In this document: positions 62,971 through 64,000 of the stretch, one piece after another
How the letters are laid out: each line of letters starts with the position of its first letter
Numbering within the stretch: position 1 is the stretch's first letter
Assembly (NCBI GenBank): GCA_001916965.1
Contig: MNTL01000047.1
Span: forward strand, 1 to 64,000
Source of the DNA: Roseburia sp. CAG:10041_57
GTDB lineage: Bacteria > Bacillota > Clostridia > Lachnospirales > Lachnospiraceae
Length of the DNA: 64,000 bases
Direction: 5' to 3'
Notes under the pieces: model-generated
What the model was told of the DNA's origin: nothing
Database searches by the model: none
What the model saw: the letters and a program-made list of their open reading frames with translations, nothing else
Translations under genes and position numbers: made by a program

Positions 62971-63984
62971 TTAAGCTAATTCTGCGAAGTACTTAATTGT
63001 TCTAACCATCTGGCTTGTGTAGCTGTTCTCGTTATCATACCAAGATACAACCTGTACCTGTGTATTGCCGTCTTCCATAGGAGCTACCATTGTCTGTGTA
63101 GCATCGAATAAGGAACCGTATGTCATACCGATAACATCAGAAGATACGATTTCATCTGTGTTGTAGCCATAAGACTCTGTCTGAGCAGCCTTCATAGCCT
63201 CATTGATCTGATCCTTTGTTACGTTACCCTTAACAACTGCAACTAAGATTGTTGTAGATCCTGTAGGGGTCGGTACACGCTGAGCAGAACCGATTAATTT
63301 GCCGTTTAATTCAGGGATAACTAAGCCAATAGCCTTAGCTGCACCTGTTGAGTTAGGAACGATGTTGCAAGCGCCTGCACGGCTTCTTCTCTTGTCACCC
63401 TTTCTCTGAGGTCCGTCAAGGATCATCTGATCACCTGTGTAAGCATGAACTGTTGTCATGATACCAGACTGGATAGGTGCTAAATCGTTAAGAGCCTTAG
63501 CCATAGGTGCTAAGCAGTTTGTTGTACAAGAAGCTGCTGAAATAACTGTATCAGAAGCCTTTAATGTTTCATGGTTTACATTGTAAACGATTGTAGGAAG
63601 ATCATTTCCTGCAGGTGCAGAAATAACAACCTTACGAGCTCCTGCTGTGATATGAGCGGAAGCCTTCTCCTTGGATGTATAGAAACCTGTACACTCAAGA
63701 ACAACGTCTACCTTTAATTCTCCCCAAGGAAGCTTGGAAGCGTCTGCTTCTTTGTAGATTGTGATCTTCTTACCGTTAACTGTGATGGAATCCTCACCAG
63801 CTTCAACAGTCTTTGCATACTTGTATGTTCCCTGTGCTGTATCATACTTTAATAAGTGAGCAAGCATTTCAGGACTTGTTAAGTCATTGATTGCTACTAC
63901 TTCATATCCTTCTGCATCGAACATCTGTCTGAATGCAAGACGACCAATACGACCAAAACCATTGATTGCTACTCTTACTGCCAT
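62971..63984 (-). CDS. gap: glyceraldehyde-3-phosphate dehydrogenase, NAD-dependent type
   Basis: 337 aa. NAD-binding NGFGRIGRLAF with Asp34 in AINDL favouring NAD; catalytic Cys153 in SCTTNCLAP; His in TTVHAYTGDQ. First gene of the glycolytic cluster gap-pgk-tpiA. AGGAGG before the ATG at the window edge; the promoter lies outside. Confidence 0.98.
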   Translation of the reverse strand: MAVRVAINGFGRIGRLAFRQMFDAEGYEVVAINDLTSPEMLAHLLKYDTAQGTYKYAKTVEAGEDSITVNGKKITIYKEADASKLPWGELKVDVVLECTGFYTSKEKASAHITAGARKVVISAPAGNDLPTIVYNVNHETLKASDTVISAASCTTNCLAPMAKALNDLAPIQSGIMTTVHAYTGDQMILDGPQRKGDKRRSRAGACNIVPNSTGAAKAIGLVIPELNGKLIGSAQRVPTPTGSTTILVAVVKGNVTKDQINEAMKAAQTESYGYNTDEIVSSDVIGMTYGSLFDATQTMVAPMEDGNTQVQVVSWYDNENSYTSQMVRTIKYFAELA

Positions 63985-64000
63985 TTTAATTTCCTCCTAA

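Overview
The window reads as one chromosomal segment of a motile, spore-forming, low-to-moderate-GC Clostridia member, most likely in the Lachnospiraceae. This rests on protein families and gene order, not on a database match. Evidence includes codY, a FliY/CheC/CheD-type chemotaxis set, a FlbD/SwrD-class protein, FapA (DUF342), and the spore genes gpr, spoIIP and a sigma-K-like factor. Nearly every gene is on the minus strand; only rpsT and one small unknown gene are on the plus strand. No prophage, insertion sequence, CRISPR array or tRNA was recognised.

Layout from left to right. 1-57 is the 5' end of a 16S rRNA gene reading out of the window, with leader, promoters and a 34-bp tandem duplication upstream. 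732-2067 holds a DUF368 undecaprenyl-phosphate translocase-like gene and a small unknown membrane protein. 2132-3826 is a chemoreceptor with its own promoter. 4091-5849 is rpsB-tsf, with a structured leader and a promoter that overlaps the terminator of the flagellar operon.

6053-42263 is one very long flagellar/chemotaxis operon read right to left: flgB flgC fliE fliF fliG fliH fliI fliJ ylxF-like fliK flgD flg_new flgE flbD motA motB fliL fliM fliY cheY fliO fliP fliQ fliR flhB flhA flhF flhG pilZ cheB cheA cheW cheC cheD, a small acidic membrane protein, fliA, fapA, a 103-aa unknown, a DUF6115 protein and an MltG-LysM-like protein. Basal body and hook genes come first, then stator and switch, then the export gate, then chemotaxis, and finally sigma-28 and accessory factors. 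Two promoters stand out, one before flgB and one before motA, and each has a near-consensus CodY box at the core promoter. codY itself sits directly upstream of flgB. The codY - fla/che - sigma-28 - rpsB - tsf order matches the well-known Bacillus subtilis arrangement.

42567-54584 is housekeeping and sporulation: codY, topA, dprA, comM, sigK-like, hemW, lepA, spoIIP, gpr. rpsT (plus strand) diverges from gpr. 55113-60239 holds an unknown 90-aa protein, a HAD phosphatase, a PflX-type radical SAM protein and a large hybrid histidine kinase. 60383-60658 is a small unknown plus-strand gene. 60732-63984 is the glycolytic cluster gap-pgk-tpiA, with a terminator-like hairpin after gap and a multi-hairpin element between pgk and tpiA.

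I did not find a wholly new system. The most unusual signals are the paired CodY sites on the two flagellar promoters, the lineage-specific small membrane and coiled-coil proteins around fliA, a sodium-type stator signature in MotA/MotB, repeat-bearing tails or linkers in FlgD and FliY, and palindromic intergenic elements. Many start codons were moved from the longest open frame to an internal codon because a clear Shine-Dalgarno site (SD) and family N-terminus supported it; each case is noted.
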